Below, in pieces: positions 9,877-18,440 of a stretch of 64,000 bases of DNA; positions within the stretch are counted from its first letter, which is position 1; the number at the start of each line of letters is the position of its first letter. The notes below the pieces were generated by a model that was not told the origin of the DNA, did not search any database, and was given only the letters and a program-made list of their open reading frames with translations. Source of the stretch: Pyxidicoccus sp. MSG2 (GTDB lineage Bacteria; Myxococcota; Myxococcia; Myxococcales; Myxococcaceae); assembly GCF_026626705.1 (NCBI RefSeq), contig NZ_JAPNKC010000001.1, forward strand, positions 2,542,001 to 2,606,000, given 5' to 3'. The position numbers and the translations under genes are program-made.

Positions 9877-10362
9877 TCAACGTCGGCGCATCGCCCGGTC
9901 CATCTCCCGCTTCGTCTCCCGCTCCTTGATGTCCTGGCGCCGGTCTTCGTGGTTCTTCCCGCGGCAGAGCCCCAGCTCCACCTTGGCCCGTCCATTCTTG
10001 AAGTACAGCACAAGCGGGATGATGGAATAACCCCGCTCCCTCACCTTCGCCGCCCAACGGTCAATCTCGGCCCGGTGCAGCAACAGCTTCCGGCCCCGGG
10101 TGGGCAGGTGGTCGAAGAGGCTGGCGGCCTTGTACGAGCCGATGTTGGCGTTGAGGAGGAACAGCTCGTCTCCCTTGGGAAGCGCGTAGGCGTCCGACAG
10201 GTTGGCGACTCCCTCCCTCAGCGACTTCACCTCGCTGCCGGTCAGCTCCAGACCGGCCTCCAGCTTCTCGTCCACGGTGTAGTCGAAGCGCGCACGCCGG
10301 TTCTCGGCGATGACCTTCACCCCGGGCTCACCGCCGGGTCCCTTCGACTTGCCACTTGTCAT
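9877..10362 (-). CDS. smpB: SsrA-binding protein SmpB
   Basis: The 161-aa protein carries the SmpB core: VIAENRRARFDY, GLELTGSEVKSLREG, the NANIGSY strand and RKLLLHRAEI. It has the usual basic C-terminal tail that becomes helical in the ribosome (KNHEDRRQDIKERE). SmpB binds tmRNA and puts it into stalled ribosomes for trans-translation. The ATG at 10360-10362 gives the product MTSGKSKG; an upstream extension to 10422 overlaps panC and is not family-like. Its stop is 33 bp before sspB and its start is 16 bp after the panC stop, suggesting one transcript panB-panC-smpB-sspB. Confidence 0.95.
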   Translation of the reverse strand: MTSGKSKGPGGEPGVKVIAENRRARFDYTVDEKLEAGLELTGSEVKSLREGVANLSDAYALPKGDELFLLNANIGSYKAASLFDHLPTRGRKLLLHRAEIDRWAAKVRERGYSIIPLVLYFKNGRAKVELGLCRGKNHEDRRQDIKERETKREMDRAMRRR

Positions 10363-10378
10363 ACGCGTCCCGCGTCTC

Positions 10379-11236
10379 CTAACCGGCCAGCGGCATGTTG
10401 TCGATGAGGCGCGTCGTTCCACTGAAGGCCGCGACGAGCAGGCGGGCGGATTGTCCTGGTGCCACCGAGGCCAGGGACGTCAGCCGCTCCGCGTCCACCA
10501 GCTCCACGTAGTCCTCGCGCAGCCCCGCCGCCTCCAGCTCGCGACGGACGGCGCCCACCAGCGCCCCTGACTCCCGGTTGCCCTCCCGCAGGAGCGCCTG
10601 GGCCGCCTTCAGCCCCTTCGAGAGGGACAGCGCCCGCTTGCGCTCCTCGGGGGACAGGTAGGCATTGCGGCTGCTCATCGCCAGCCCGTCGGGCTCGCGC
10701 ACCGTCGGCATGCCGACGATGTCCGCGCCCAGGTGCAAGTCCCGGTTCAGCGCCCTGATGACCTGGAGCTGCTGGTAGTCCTTCTCCCCGAAGAGCGCCA
10801 CGTCCGGCCGGAAGAGGCACAGCAACTGGGTGACAATGGTGGCCACGCCACGGAAGTGACCGGGTCGCCGCTCGCCGCACAGGCCCTGGCTGACCTCCGT
10901 CACCTCCACGTACGTCTGGTACCCCGGCGGGTACATCGCCTTGGGGTCCTCCGGGGCGAAGACGACGTCCACGCCCGCGCTGGCGCACTTCGCCACGTCC
11001 CCGGAGAAATCCCGGGGGTAGCGCGACAAGTCCTCCTTCGGTCCGAACTGGGTGGGGTTGACGAAGATGGACGTCGCCACCACGTCGGTGCGGGAGCGCC
11101 CCTCGCGCATGAGCGAGAGGTGCCCCTCGTGCAGGAAACCCATGGTGGGCACCAGCGCGAGCCGGCGCCCCTCACGGCGCAGCCCCGCCACCCACGCCTT
11201 CACTTCCGCCACGGTGCGCAGGACTGCGGTGCCCAT
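10379..11236 (-). CDS. panC: Pantothenate synthetase
   Basis: The 285-aa protein has the PanC nucleotidyl-transferase motifs: LVPTMGFLHEGHLSL (HEGH, about 31-45), VNPTQFGPKEDL, PGHFRGVATIV, FGEKDYQQL and SSRNAYLS. It condenses pantoate with beta-alanine, using ATP, to make pantothenate. The ATG at 11234-11236 lies 2 bp after the panB stop, so the two vitamin B5 genes are coupled. The frame is open further upstream into panB, but the conserved N-terminus starts at this ATG. Length is normal for the family. Confidence 0.96.
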   Translation of the reverse strand: MGTAVLRTVAEVKAWVAGLRREGRRLALVPTMGFLHEGHLSLMREGRSRTDVVATSIFVNPTQFGPKEDLSRYPRDFSGDVAKCASAGVDVVFAPEDPKAMYPPGYQTYVEVTEVSQGLCGERRPGHFRGVATIVTQLLCLFRPDVALFGEKDYQQLQVIRALNRDLHLGADIVGMPTVREPDGLAMSSRNAYLSPEERKRALSLSKGLKAAQALLREGNRESGALVGAVRRELEAAGLREDYVELVDAERLTSLASVAPGQSARLLVAAFSGTTRLIDNMPLAG

Positions 11237-11238
11237 GG

Positions 11239-12156
11239 CTAGACCGGAACCCCGTAGACGGGACCAATCTTCTCCCCGCCCTCGGCGGTGGCGGTGGACG
11301 ACTCCACGCGCGGCGCCGCGGGGTTGCCCGCCACGAGGCGGATGTTCTTGTTCGACTTGAAGGAGTGGTCCTCGTCGGGGAACGCGCCCTTGCGGACCTC
11401 GGAGAAGAAGGTGCCAGCCGCCTCCGTAATCGAGCCGTGCAGGTTGGCGTAGCGCTTGACGAACTTGGGCTTGAAGTCCGGGTTCATCCCCAGCAGGTCG
11501 TAACAAACGAGGACCTGGCCATCACAGTCCACGCCCGCGCCGATGCCAATGGTGGGGATGGACAGGCTCTGCGTCACCGTGCGCGCCAATTCCAGCGGCA
11601 CGCCCTCCAGCACCAGTGCGTAGGCCCCGGCCTGTTCCAGCGCCAGCGCGTCATCGAGAATCTTGCGGGCCTGGTCCTCGTCGCGGCCCTGTACGACATA
11701 GCCGCCCATCTTGTGGACGGACTGCGGCGTCAGGCCCAGGTGGCCCATGACGGGGATGCTGGCGCGGGTAATCGCGCGCACCGTCTCCGCGAACTCGGCG
11801 CCGCCCTCCAGCTTGATGCTGCCCACGCCACCCTCGGACACCAGCCGGCCCGCGTTGCGCACCGCTTCCTGGGGCGACACCTGGTAGCTCATGAAGGGGA
11901 GGTCACCCACCACGTGGGCCCGGCGCGCGCCGCGCGTCACGGCGGCGGAGTGATAGACCATCTGGTCCATCGTCACGGGCAGCGTGGAGTCATGGCCTTG
12001 AACGACCATGCCCAGCGAGTCACCCACCAGCAGCACGTCCGCGCCCGCCTGGTCGAGGATGTGGGCGAACGTGGCGTCGTAGGCGGTAACCATGCAGATC
12101 TTCTGGCCGATCTGCTTGAAGCGCTTCAGCGTATGGATGGTGACCTTGTCCTTCAC
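11239..12156 (-). CDS. panB: 3-methyl-2-oxobutanoate hydroxymethyltransferase
   Basis: The 305-aa protein shows the PanB TIM-barrel motifs: [17 protein letters not shown], the metal site [39 protein letters not shown], and [21 protein letters not shown]. It makes ketopantoate from alpha-ketoisovalerate with methylene-THF, the first committed step of pantothenate synthesis. The ATG is preceded by AGGAGGTGAACC, an excellent ribosome site. About 35 residues at the C-terminus ([12 protein letters not shown]) extend beyond the core fold and look disordered. It leads the panB-panC-smpB-sspB run. Confidence 0.96.
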   Translation of the reverse strand: MKDKVTIHTLKRFKQIGQKICMVTAYDATFAHILDQAGADVLLVGDSLGMVVQGHDSTLPVTMDQMVYHSAAVTRGARRAHVVGDLPFMSYQVSPQEAVRNAGRLVSEGGVGSIKLEGGAEFAETVRAITRASIPVMGHLGLTPQSVHKMGGYVVQGRDEDQARKILDDALALEQAGAYALVLEGVPLELARTVTQSLSIPTIGIGAGVDCDGQVLVCYDLLGMNPDFKPKFVKRYANLHGSITEAAGTFFSEVRKGAFPDEDHSFKSNKNIRLVAGNPAAPRVESSTATAEGGEKIGPVYGVPV

Positions 12157-12261
12157 GGTTCACCTCCTGTTGTCGACGGGTTGAACGGCCGTTGCAGACC
12201 CCTTCGCCCCTCGCCGTCCCTTTCGGGATCGCCGGAAGCCCGGAGTCCTCACCGCACTCTA

Positions 12262-12297
12262 ACGCCCTCCGGGCGGCCGTGGGGGCCAGGAGGGCGT
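12262..12297 (-). terminator. Hairpin downstream of deoxynucleoside kinase
   Basis: A perfect 9-bp inverted repeat (ACGCCCTCC / GGAGGGCGT) with an 18-nt loop lies 24 bp after the kinase stop, in the direction of minus transcription. No strong U-tract follows, so it may terminate inefficiently or only stabilise the 3' end. The rest of the 164-bp gap to panB holds no gene. Confidence 0.45.
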
Positions 12298-12320
12298 GCG
12301 GCCCGCCGGGAGCCTGAACC

Positions 12321-12965
12321 TCAGGCCCGTCGGGAAGCCTTTGGAAGGTAATGCTGGGTCCCCGGCTTCGCCTTCCGGATGGTGGCCAGGAGGTCCTCCC
12401 GGTCCGCCTCGTTGTTGACGAAGTCGATGTCCGAGGTGTCGACCACCAGCAGCGGCGTCTCCGTGTAGTGGAAGAAGAAGGTGTTGTAGGAGTGGACGAG
12501 CCCCTCCAGGTACCCCGAGTCGAACTTGCGCTCGAACTCGCGACCCCGCTTCTTGATGCGTTGCAGCAACACGTCCAGGCGGGCCTGGAGGTAGACGACG
12601 AGGTCCGGCTTGGCCACGCGGGGCCCGAGCGCCTCGAAGACGCGCTCGTAGAGGGCGAGCTCGTGGGCGTCCAGGTTGAGGTGGGCGAAGATGCGGTCCT
12701 TCGCGAACAGGTAGTCGCTGACCGTCATCGAGCTGAAGAGGTCCTGCTGGAACAGGTCCTGCTGCTGCCGGAAGCGCGACAGGAGGAAGAAGATCTGCGT
12801 CTGGAACGCGAACTTCTGCCGGTCCCCATAGAAGCTGGAGAGGAAGGGGTTCTCCTCCACCACCTCGAGGATGCGCCGGCCGGACAGGCGCTCCGCGAGG
12901 ATGTTGGAGAGGCTCGTCTTGCCCACGCCAATGGGCCCCTCGACCACGATGTACCGGTAGTCCAT
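12321..12965 (-). CDS. Deoxynucleoside kinase (dAdo/dGuo kinase family)
   Basis: The 214-aa protein begins MDYRYIVVEGPIGVGKTSL, a P-loop at about residues 9-17, followed by VVEENPFLSSFY and QTQIFFLLSRF. An ER..YLFAKDRI region and a lid-like RIKKRGREFERKFD complete the pattern. This matches the bacterial deoxynucleoside kinase family, which phosphorylates purine or pyrimidine deoxynucleosides for salvage. The ATG at 12963-12965 follows a GGGAGG site; the longer open frame upstream is Arg/Ala-rich and not conserved-looking. It is divergent from the small gene at 13192. Exact nucleoside preference cannot be assigned from sequence. Confidence 0.9.
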   Translation of the reverse strand: MDYRYIVVEGPIGVGKTSLSNILAERLSGRRILEVVEENPFLSSFYGDRQKFAFQTQIFFLLSRFRQQQDLFQQDLFSSMTVSDYLFAKDRIFAHLNLDAHELALYERVFEALGPRVAKPDLVVYLQARLDVLLQRIKKRGREFERKFDSGYLEGLVHSYNTFFFHYTETPLLVVDTSDIDFVNNEADREDLLATIRKAKPGTQHYLPKASRRA

Positions 12966-13121
12966 CCGCCGAGGCCTCCCGACCGCGGAATGCGCCACTC
13001 GAGGCCGCGCGCGCACCTGCGCGAGGGCACGGCCACGCACCCGGGCGGATAACACAACACGGGCGCTGGAATCCGGCAATTTTCGACGGCCGCACCGAGC
13101 GTCCGGGACGCTCGCGCTCCC

Positions 13122-13150
13122 TTGACGCTCCGGAGTGCATCCCCTACGGT
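13122..13150 (+). promoter_or_regulatory. Candidate sigma-70-type promoter for small gene at 13192
   Basis: TTGACG and TACGGT are separated by exactly 17 bp and end 41 bp before the ATG of the 92-aa gene. The -35 is near consensus; the -10 is weak, which is common in GC-rich genomes. Confidence 0.5.
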
Positions 13151-13191
13151 CCGCGCGACTTCATGGCGTGTGCGCGGGACGGTCTCCGGAC

Positions 13192-13470
13192 ATGAGTGGC
13201 AGGCAGCGGGCGAAGACGGTGGTGGTGTTGGAAGAGGCCCGCCAGAGCACCACCTCCAAGTCCACACCCGCACCGCCGGTGGAGCCGGATCCGCTCTACG
13301 GCGTGGTGCTCCTGAAGACGGCGTTGGAGCTCAAGCGGCGGCAGGACGGCTCGGTGGAGGAAATCCTCCGCGGCGTGCTGGCGCGCATGCGCATTCCCGA
13401 GGCCGAGTTCTTCACGTACCTGGAGCAGCAGGGCGGCCTGCTCCAGGCGCTGGGCCTGCGCAAGCGCTAA
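13192..13470 (+). CDS. Small conserved-looking hypothetical protein (92 aa)
   Basis: I do not recognise this protein. It has a basic, Ser/Thr/Pro-containing N-terminal 30 residues (SGRQRAKTVVVLEEA). A compact helical segment follows (DPLYGVVLLKTALELKRRQ, then VEEILRGVLARMRIPEAEFFTYLEQQGGLL). There is no signal peptide, TM segment or Cys motif. Support for a real gene is a candidate promoter 41 bp upstream, G/C third positions in frame, and its fit between the divergent kinase gene and the convergent rsmA. The ATG at 13192 is chosen over an upstream in-frame ATG at 13135, which would overlap the promoter. Confidence 0.65.
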   Translation: MSGRQRAKTVVVLEEARQSTTSKSTPAPPVEPDPLYGVVLLKTALELKRRQDGSVEEILRGVLARMRIPEAEFFTYLEQQGGLLQALGLRKR

Positions 13471-13497
13471 AGCCCGCGCGAGCGCCTGGCCCCCGCC

Positions 13498-14355
13498 CTA
13501 CTCCTCCAGCTTCGGAGGGGGCACCTTCTCCACCACCGGCCCGAGCGCGCGCTCGATGGCGGCGAACTCCTCGGGCGCGAGCGTCTCCGCGCGGCGCTGC
13601 GGGTCGATGCCGGCCGTCTGCAGCGCGGCGAGCAGCACTTCCGGAGTGCCGAGCGTGGTGTCCGACTTGATGGAGTTGAGCAGCGTCTTGCGCCGGTGCG
13701 AGAAGGACGCCTTCACCACGCGGATGAAGCGGGCCTCGTCGATGATGGGCGCGCGCGGGGCCTTGCGGCGGATGAGGCGCAGCACCGCGGAGTCCACCTT
13801 CGGCGGCGGGTGGAAGCGCCAGGACTCCAGCGTGAGGATGTTCTCCGCGTCGAAGTGCAGGCCGAGCAGGACGGTGAGCAGGCCGTAGTCCCGGTTGCCG
13901 GGCACCGCGGCGAGCCGCTCCACCACTTCCTTCTGCAGCGTGAAGACGGCGCGCGACACGTGGGCGCGCTGCTCCAGGACGCGGAAGAGAATCTGGCTGG
14001 ACAGGTGGTACGGGAGGTTGCCCACCACCGCCACGTCGGGCGCGCCGGCCACCTCGGCGAAGTCCACCGTGGCGGCGTTGCCGGCCACCACGCGCACGCC
14101 GGGGATGGCCTCCTTCTCCAGCACCGTCAGCATGTCGCGGTCCCGCTCCACGGCGGTGACGCGCGCCTTCGTCGCGGCGAGGAAGCGCGTGAGGTGGCCC
14201 AGGCCGGGGCCCAATTCCACCACCGGCTCGCCCTCGCGCAGGTTCACCGCGTCGGCGATGGTCTCCAGTGCCTCCTCGTCCCCGAGGAAGTTCTGCCCCC
14301 AGCTGTGCTTGGGGCGCAGGCCATGACGCTTGAGGATGTCTCGAGGCTGTTCCAC
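13498..14355 (-). CDS. rsmA: 16S rRNA (A1518/A1519-N6)-dimethyltransferase RsmA/KsgA
   Basis: The 285-aa protein has the KsgA/Dim1 motifs: HGLRPKHSWGQNFL at the N-terminus, the SAM site VVELGPGLGHLTRFL (about 45-59), the catalytic GNLPYHLSSQIL (about 112-123), and a C-terminal helical domain (SHRRKTLLNSI). It dimethylates two adjacent adenines near the 3' end of 16S rRNA as a checkpoint in 30S assembly. The GTG start at 14353-14355 is preceded by AAGGAG with a 5-6 nt spacer. It lies 15 bp downstream of tsaD on the same strand. Confidence 0.95.
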   Translation of the reverse strand: MEQPRDILKRHGLRPKHSWGQNFLGDEEALETIADAVNLREGEPVVELGPGLGHLTRFLAATKARVTAVERDRDMLTVLEKEAIPGVRVVAGNAATVDFAEVAGAPDVAVVGNLPYHLSSQILFRVLEQRAHVSRAVFTLQKEVVERLAAVPGNRDYGLLTVLLGLHFDAENILTLESWRFHPPPKVDSAVLRLIRRKAPRAPIIDEARFIRVVKASFSHRRKTLLNSIKSDTTLGTPEVLLAALQTAGIDPQRRAETLAPEEFAAIERALGPVVEKVPPPKLEE

Positions 14356-14370
14356 CCAATCTCCTTCCCG

Positions 14371-15366
14371 CTACATGCGCCAGGCGGGGTCCGCCGCCAG
14401 GCGGAAGTCTCCGCGCAGGCCGCGGCGGTAGGCCTCATACCCCGCCACCGCGATCATCGCCCCATTGTCCGTGCACAACCGCACCGGCGGCAGGAACATG
14501 TTCAGCCCCCGCTCCTCCGCCCGCGCCTTGCACAGCGCGCGCAGGCGCGAGTTGGCCGCCACGCCCCCGCACAGCACCAGGTTCTTGTGGCCCAGCCGGC
14601 GCGCGGCGGCCACCAGCTTCTTCGACAGCACGTCCGCCACCGCCTCCTGGAAGGACGCGCACAGGTCGGACAGGGCCTGCCCTTCCGGCAGGCCGTGCTT
14701 CTGCACGTGGTGCAGCACCGCCGTCTTCAGCCCGGAGAAGGAGACGTCGAAGTTGTCGCCGGGCAGCGCGCGCGGGAAGCGGATGGCCTCCGGGTTCCCC
14801 TTCTGCGCGAGCTGGTCGATGGGCAGCCCACCCGGGTACGGCAGCCCGAGGATGCGCGCCGTCTTGTCGTAGGCCTCGCCGGCCGCGTCGTCGCGGGTGC
14901 TGCCCACCAGCCGGTAGTGGCCGTAGGCCTGCACGTCATAGAGGCTGGTGTGCCCGCCGGACACGACGAGCCCGAGGAATGGCGGCTCCGGAGCCTCCTC
15001 GATGAGGCGGATGGCCAGCAGGTGGCCCTCCAGGTGGTTGGCGCCGACGAAGGGCTTGCCGGTGGCGAGGCTCAGCCCCTTGGCGACCTGCAGGCCCACC
15101 AGCAGCGCGCCGATGAGGCCCGGGCCGGAGGTGACGGCGATGAGGTCCACGTCGTCGAGCGTCTTCTGCGCGCGGGTGAGGGCCTCGTGGATGACGGGCA
15201 TCACCTGGACGATGTGGTTGCGGCTGGCCAGCTCCGGCACCACCCCGCCCCAGCGCCGGTGGATGTCCACCTGGGTGGAGACGACGTCCGACAGCACGCG
15301 CCGGCCGTCCTCCACGAGGGCGGCGGCGGTTTCATCACAGGAGGTTTCCAGTCCGAGGACGAGCAA
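14371..15366 (-). CDS. tsaD: tRNA N6-adenosine threonylcarbamoyltransferase TsaD
   Basis: The 331-aa protein opens LVLGLETSCDETAAALVEDG and has the TsaD ASKHA-fold motifs: the GGVVPELASRNH segment, SGPGLIGALLVG, the metal-binding HLEGHLLA, SGGHTSLYD and LCGGVAANSRLR. TsaD transfers the threonylcarbamoyl group to A37 of ANN-decoding tRNAs, with TsaB/TsaE as partners. The start appears to be TTG at 15364-15366; no ATG fits the conserved N-terminus. It is followed closely by rsmA, so both RNA-modification genes probably share a transcript with the receiver-TPR gene upstream. Confidence 0.95.
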   Translation of the reverse strand: MLVLGLETSCDETAAALVEDGRRVLSDVVSTQVDIHRRWGGVVPELASRNHIVQVMPVIHEALTRAQKTLDDVDLIAVTSGPGLIGALLVGLQVAKGLSLATGKPFVGANHLEGHLLAIRLIEEAPEPPFLGLVVSGGHTSLYDVQAYGHYRLVGSTRDDAAGEAYDKTARILGLPYPGGLPIDQLAQKGNPEAIRFPRALPGDNFDVSFSGLKTAVLHHVQKHGLPEGQALSDLCASFQEAVADVLSKKLVAAARRLGHKNLVLCGGVAANSRLRALCKARAEERGLNMFLPPVRLCTDNGAMIAVAGYEAYRRGLRGDFRLAADPAWRM

Positions 15367-15411
15367 GGCGGCTCACTTCTCCGAGGCGAGGGGAGCCAGC
15401 CGCCAGCCCGC

Positions 15412-18225
15412 TCAGTTGCCCAGGCCCTTGAGCAGCGAGCGGACCTCGTTGGCGGAGGGTCCCGTCGGTTCCAGGAACAAGTATCGCTTGTAGGCCTCGG
15501 CCGCCTGGGAATTCCGCCCGGTGGACTGGTACGCCATGCCGAGCGACAGCCAGGCACGCGCATTCCGGTCCTCCTCCTTGACCACTTCCTGGAGGAGCTT
15601 GGCGGCCTCGCGGTGGGCGGACTGCGCGATGGAGCCGTTCACCAGCGAGATGCCCAGGCCGGCCTTCGCCTCCATGGAGGCCGGCTTGATCGCCAGCGCC
15701 TTGCGGTAGCTGATGGCAGCGGACATGTGCCGGCCACCGACGATGGCCGCCTTCGCCGCCTTCACCAGGCTCGCGTACTCGACCTCCGGGTCCACCGGCG
15801 GCGTGTTGACGACCGGGTCTCCACCCTCGGGCTTCGGAGCCTCCGCGGTGGCTGCCCCGGCATCCTGAGTGGCAGCGGGCGCGGGAGGAGTCACGGCGGC
15901 GGTGGCCGTTCCCGCGTCGACGGTGGCCGTCCCCGCGTCGACGGCGGCCGTCGGCGTGGCGACCTCTGTCGGAGGCGGCGTCGGGTCCTTCTGGGGCTGA
16001 GGCGGCTTCACCGTGTCGACCGGGGTCGGCTGCTCCACCGGAGGCTTCGGCGCGGGCTCCTTCTCCTTCCCACCGGAGCCCGAGCCCCCGCCGACGGCGA
16101 CGACCGCGGCGACGGCGCCGATGAGCAGCGCGCCGACGGCCACGTACAGGCCGGTGCGCTTCGGACGGACGGCCTGGGCCAGCGCGGCGTCGGAGAGGTC
16201 CTCCTTCGACGCGGGGGCGGGCTTCACCTCGGCCGGCTTCGGGGCCGGCGTGGGCTTCGCGTCGACAGGCTTCGTCTCGACGGGTTTCGTCTCGACGGGC
16301 TTCGCTTCCGCGGGCTTCGTCTCGGCGGGCGGCGCGGTGACAGGCGTCGGCACCGCGCTCGGCGTTCGAGGCTCCTCGGCGAGGGCGGGCGCCACCGGCG
16401 CGGGAACGCCGTGGCCCGGGTACGGCGGCAGCGCGAGCTGCTGGGGCGGAGGCGACGGGACCTCCTCGACCTCCAGGACGGACTCGTCGGCCGCGGACAC
16501 CGGTGCCGCCGGCGGCACGTTGGAGCCAGGCTGGGACGGGGCGCCCCTGCCGCTCACCAGCGTCACCTCGGACGACGGAGGAGCCGGCGAGGGCGGCGGC
16601 ACGGGAGGCAGCGGGTTGGGGCCCACGGCGGCGCCGCCGAAGATGGGCGCGCGCGAGGCGGCCGACTCGGCGGCAACGGCGCCCTGGCCGAACGCCGGGG
16701 CCGAGGCGCCCTGGCCACCGGCACTCCCGAAGGTGCGCGGCGAGGGAGACCAGAGCGAGCCCGGCCCCCACGTGGACGCCGAGCTGATGCCGTCGGTGTC
16801 CACGCGGCTCCAGTCCAGCAGGAGGCTGCGGTGCGCCTGCTCCACGGCGCGGTGGGCCGGAGGCGGCTCCACGAGGAAGGCAGAGCCCTCCTCCGCGGGA
16901 GGCAGCGGGGGCGCCGCGGCCGGCTCCTCGGCGACGCCGTTGCGCCGGGGCCTCGCGGGGAAGACGACGACGTTGGCCGGCTGGGCCGGGCCCGTCGCGG
17001 CGGGCGCGAACGAAGCCTCGTCCTCCACGCCCGCGGGCGGCGAGAGCACGCTATGCGGCATCGTGCGCGGCGCGACCGGGACCTCCACGGGCGCGACGGC
17101 CACGGGAACGCTGGGGACTTCCACGGGCGCGACGGCCACCGGGACGCTGGGAGGCGGCTCGGGAGCCACGGGCGGCGGCTCGGGAGCCACGGGCGCGGGC
17201 TCCACCGGAGCGCTCGGAAGCGGGGCCGCGTTGAGCCACTGCTCGATGCCGGGCTTGCTGCTCTGCACCGGCTCCAGCGGGGCGTTGCCCAGCTCGCGGA
17301 TGAGTCCCTCGAAGTACAGCTTGCTGATGATGCCCAGCGCGGCGAGGTCCTCGAAGTCCGAGTCCTCCACCACGCGGCTCAGGGTGCGCTTGCCGTCGAA
17401 CAGGCGCAGCAGCCCGTTCACCTCGTCCGGAATCTCCGAGAGCCGGTCGGCGAGCTGGTGGTAGTCGATCTCGAACACCGTCTCGAGCGGCGGCAGCTGC
17501 TCGAGCATGCGCCCCCACTCGTCCAGGCGGCGCATGCCCTCCATCAGCAGGCCCTGGGTGGAGATTTCGATGCGCTCCGGGCGGTCCAGCGCGCTGAACT
17601 GCACCTCGAACTGGCCCTCGAAGGTGTTGAGCATGCGGTAGAAGGCGTTCTCGCCCTTCAGCCGCCCCAGCTCCGCGTCGATGACCCGTCCGTCCTTGAA
17701 GTAGACGGTGCCGGTGCGCTCACCCTGGATGTTGATGAGGCCCGTCTTGCGGCCAATCTCGAACGTCTGCACCAGGTCCACCACGCCCATGTCGGCGAGG
17801 CTGCCGGCGAAGCCGCCCTTCGTCGTCTCCCGCTTCTCGATCCTCTCCTTCTCCGCCTTCTGGAGGATCATCTTCACGCGGGTGACGATCTCTTTGATGT
17901 AGATCGGCTTGGTCAGATAGTCGTCGCCACCGAGCTCGAGGCCGCGCACCTTGAACTCGACCGACTTCTGGTTCGTCAGGAAGACGTACGGGATGAACTT
18001 GAAGCGCTCGTCGGACTTGAGCGCCTTGCACAGCTCGAAGCCGTCCATCTCCGGCATCTTCGTGTCGGCCAGCACGAGGTCCGGTGGGCTGATCTGGACC
18101 TTCTCCAGCGCATCCTTGCCGTGGATGGCCGTCGTCACGGAGAAGCCAGCCTTCTTGAGGCTGACCTCCATCACGCGGAGGCTCTTTGCGTCACCATCGA
18201 CCAGGAGCAGGTGCTGCTTGGCCAC
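15412..18225 (-). CDS. Receiver-DUF4388-TPR transmembrane signalling protein
   Basis: The 937-aa protein starts with an intact CheY-like receiver (about 4-120; Asp10/Asp12, phospho-acceptor Asp54 in [11 protein letters not shown], Thr84, Lys106). A DUF4388/PATAN-type region follows (about 134-320, with [17 protein letters not shown]). A long Pro/Ala linker with KPVETKPVE repeats runs to about 690, then one TM helix (about 690-712), another linker, and a TPR domain (about 810-937). The topology implies a cytoplasmic phospho-switch and a periplasmic TPR. No kinase gene is adjacent. It is the same domain theme as the giant gene upstream, which also has N-terminal DUF4388 and C-terminal TPR. Function unknown; a polarity or motility role is only a guess. 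Confidence 0.85.
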   Translation of the reverse strand: MAKQHLLLVDGDAKSLRVMEVSLKKAGFSVTTAIHGKDALEKVQISPPDLVLADTKMPEMDGFELCKALKSDERFKFIPYVFLTNQKSVEFKVRGLELGGDDYLTKPIYIKEIVTRVKMILQKAEKERIEKRETTKGGFAGSLADMGVVDLVQTFEIGRKTGLINIQGERTGTVYFKDGRVIDAELGRLKGENAFYRMLNTFEGQFEVQFSALDRPERIEISTQGLLMEGMRRLDEWGRMLEQLPPLETVFEIDYHQLADRLSEIPDEVNGLLRLFDGKRTLSRVVEDSDFEDLAALGIISKLYFEGLIRELGNAPLEPVQSSKPGIEQWLNAAPLPSAPVEPAPVAPEPPPVAPEPPPSVPVAVAPVEVPSVPVAVAPVEVPVAPRTMPHSVLSPPAGVEDEASFAPAATGPAQPANVVVFPARPRRNGVAEEPAAAPPLPPAEEGSAFLVEPPPAHRAVEQAHRSLLLDWSRVDTDGISSASTWGPGSLWSPSPRTFGSAGGQGASAPAFGQGAVAAESAASRAPIFGGAAVGPNPLPPVPPPSPAPPSSEVTLVSGRGAPSQPGSNVPPAAPVSAADESVLEVEEVPSPPPQQLALPPYPGHGVPAPVAPALAEEPRTPSAVPTPVTAPPAETKPAEAKPVETKPVETKPVDAKPTPAPKPAEVKPAPASKEDLSDAALAQAVRPKRTGLYVAVGALLIGAVAAVVAVGGGSGSGGKEKEPAPKPPVEQPTPVDTVKPPQPQKDPTPPPTEVATPTAAVDAGTATVDAGTATAAVTPPAPAATQDAGAATAEAPKPEGGDPVVNTPPVDPEVEYASLVKAAKAAIVGGRHMSAAISYRKALAIKPASMEAKAGLGISLVNGSIAQSAHREAAKLLQEVVKEEDRNARAWLSLGMAYQSTGRNSQAAEAYKRYLFLEPTGPSANEVRSLLKGLGN

Positions 18226-18275
18226 GTTACTTGCCTTTCGTCACTGCGGACTTCTACAGAGAGCCTGACGCGGGA

Positions 18276-18304
18276 GCATCCTGCCCGCTTTCCAGGCATG
18301 TCAA
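18276..18304 (-). promoter_or_regulatory. Candidate promoter for the receiver-TPR gene
   Basis: On the minus strand a perfect TTGACA (18299-18304) is followed after 17 bp by GGATGC, a weak -10. It lies about 50 bp upstream of the gene start, inside the 215-bp gap after the giant gene. No other gene is visible in the gap. Confidence 0.42.
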
Positions 18305-18440
18305 TGGCTTGGGGCGGCGGTGCCTCTGGCTGGCCCCCTGCTGGACAGGCGGCACCCGAGCCCGGTTCCAGGGAGGGCCGAGAAGGCCCGCTGCCAGGCA
18401 CCCGCACGATGCGTGAGGAACGCGGGAGCCCTCGGGCGGG

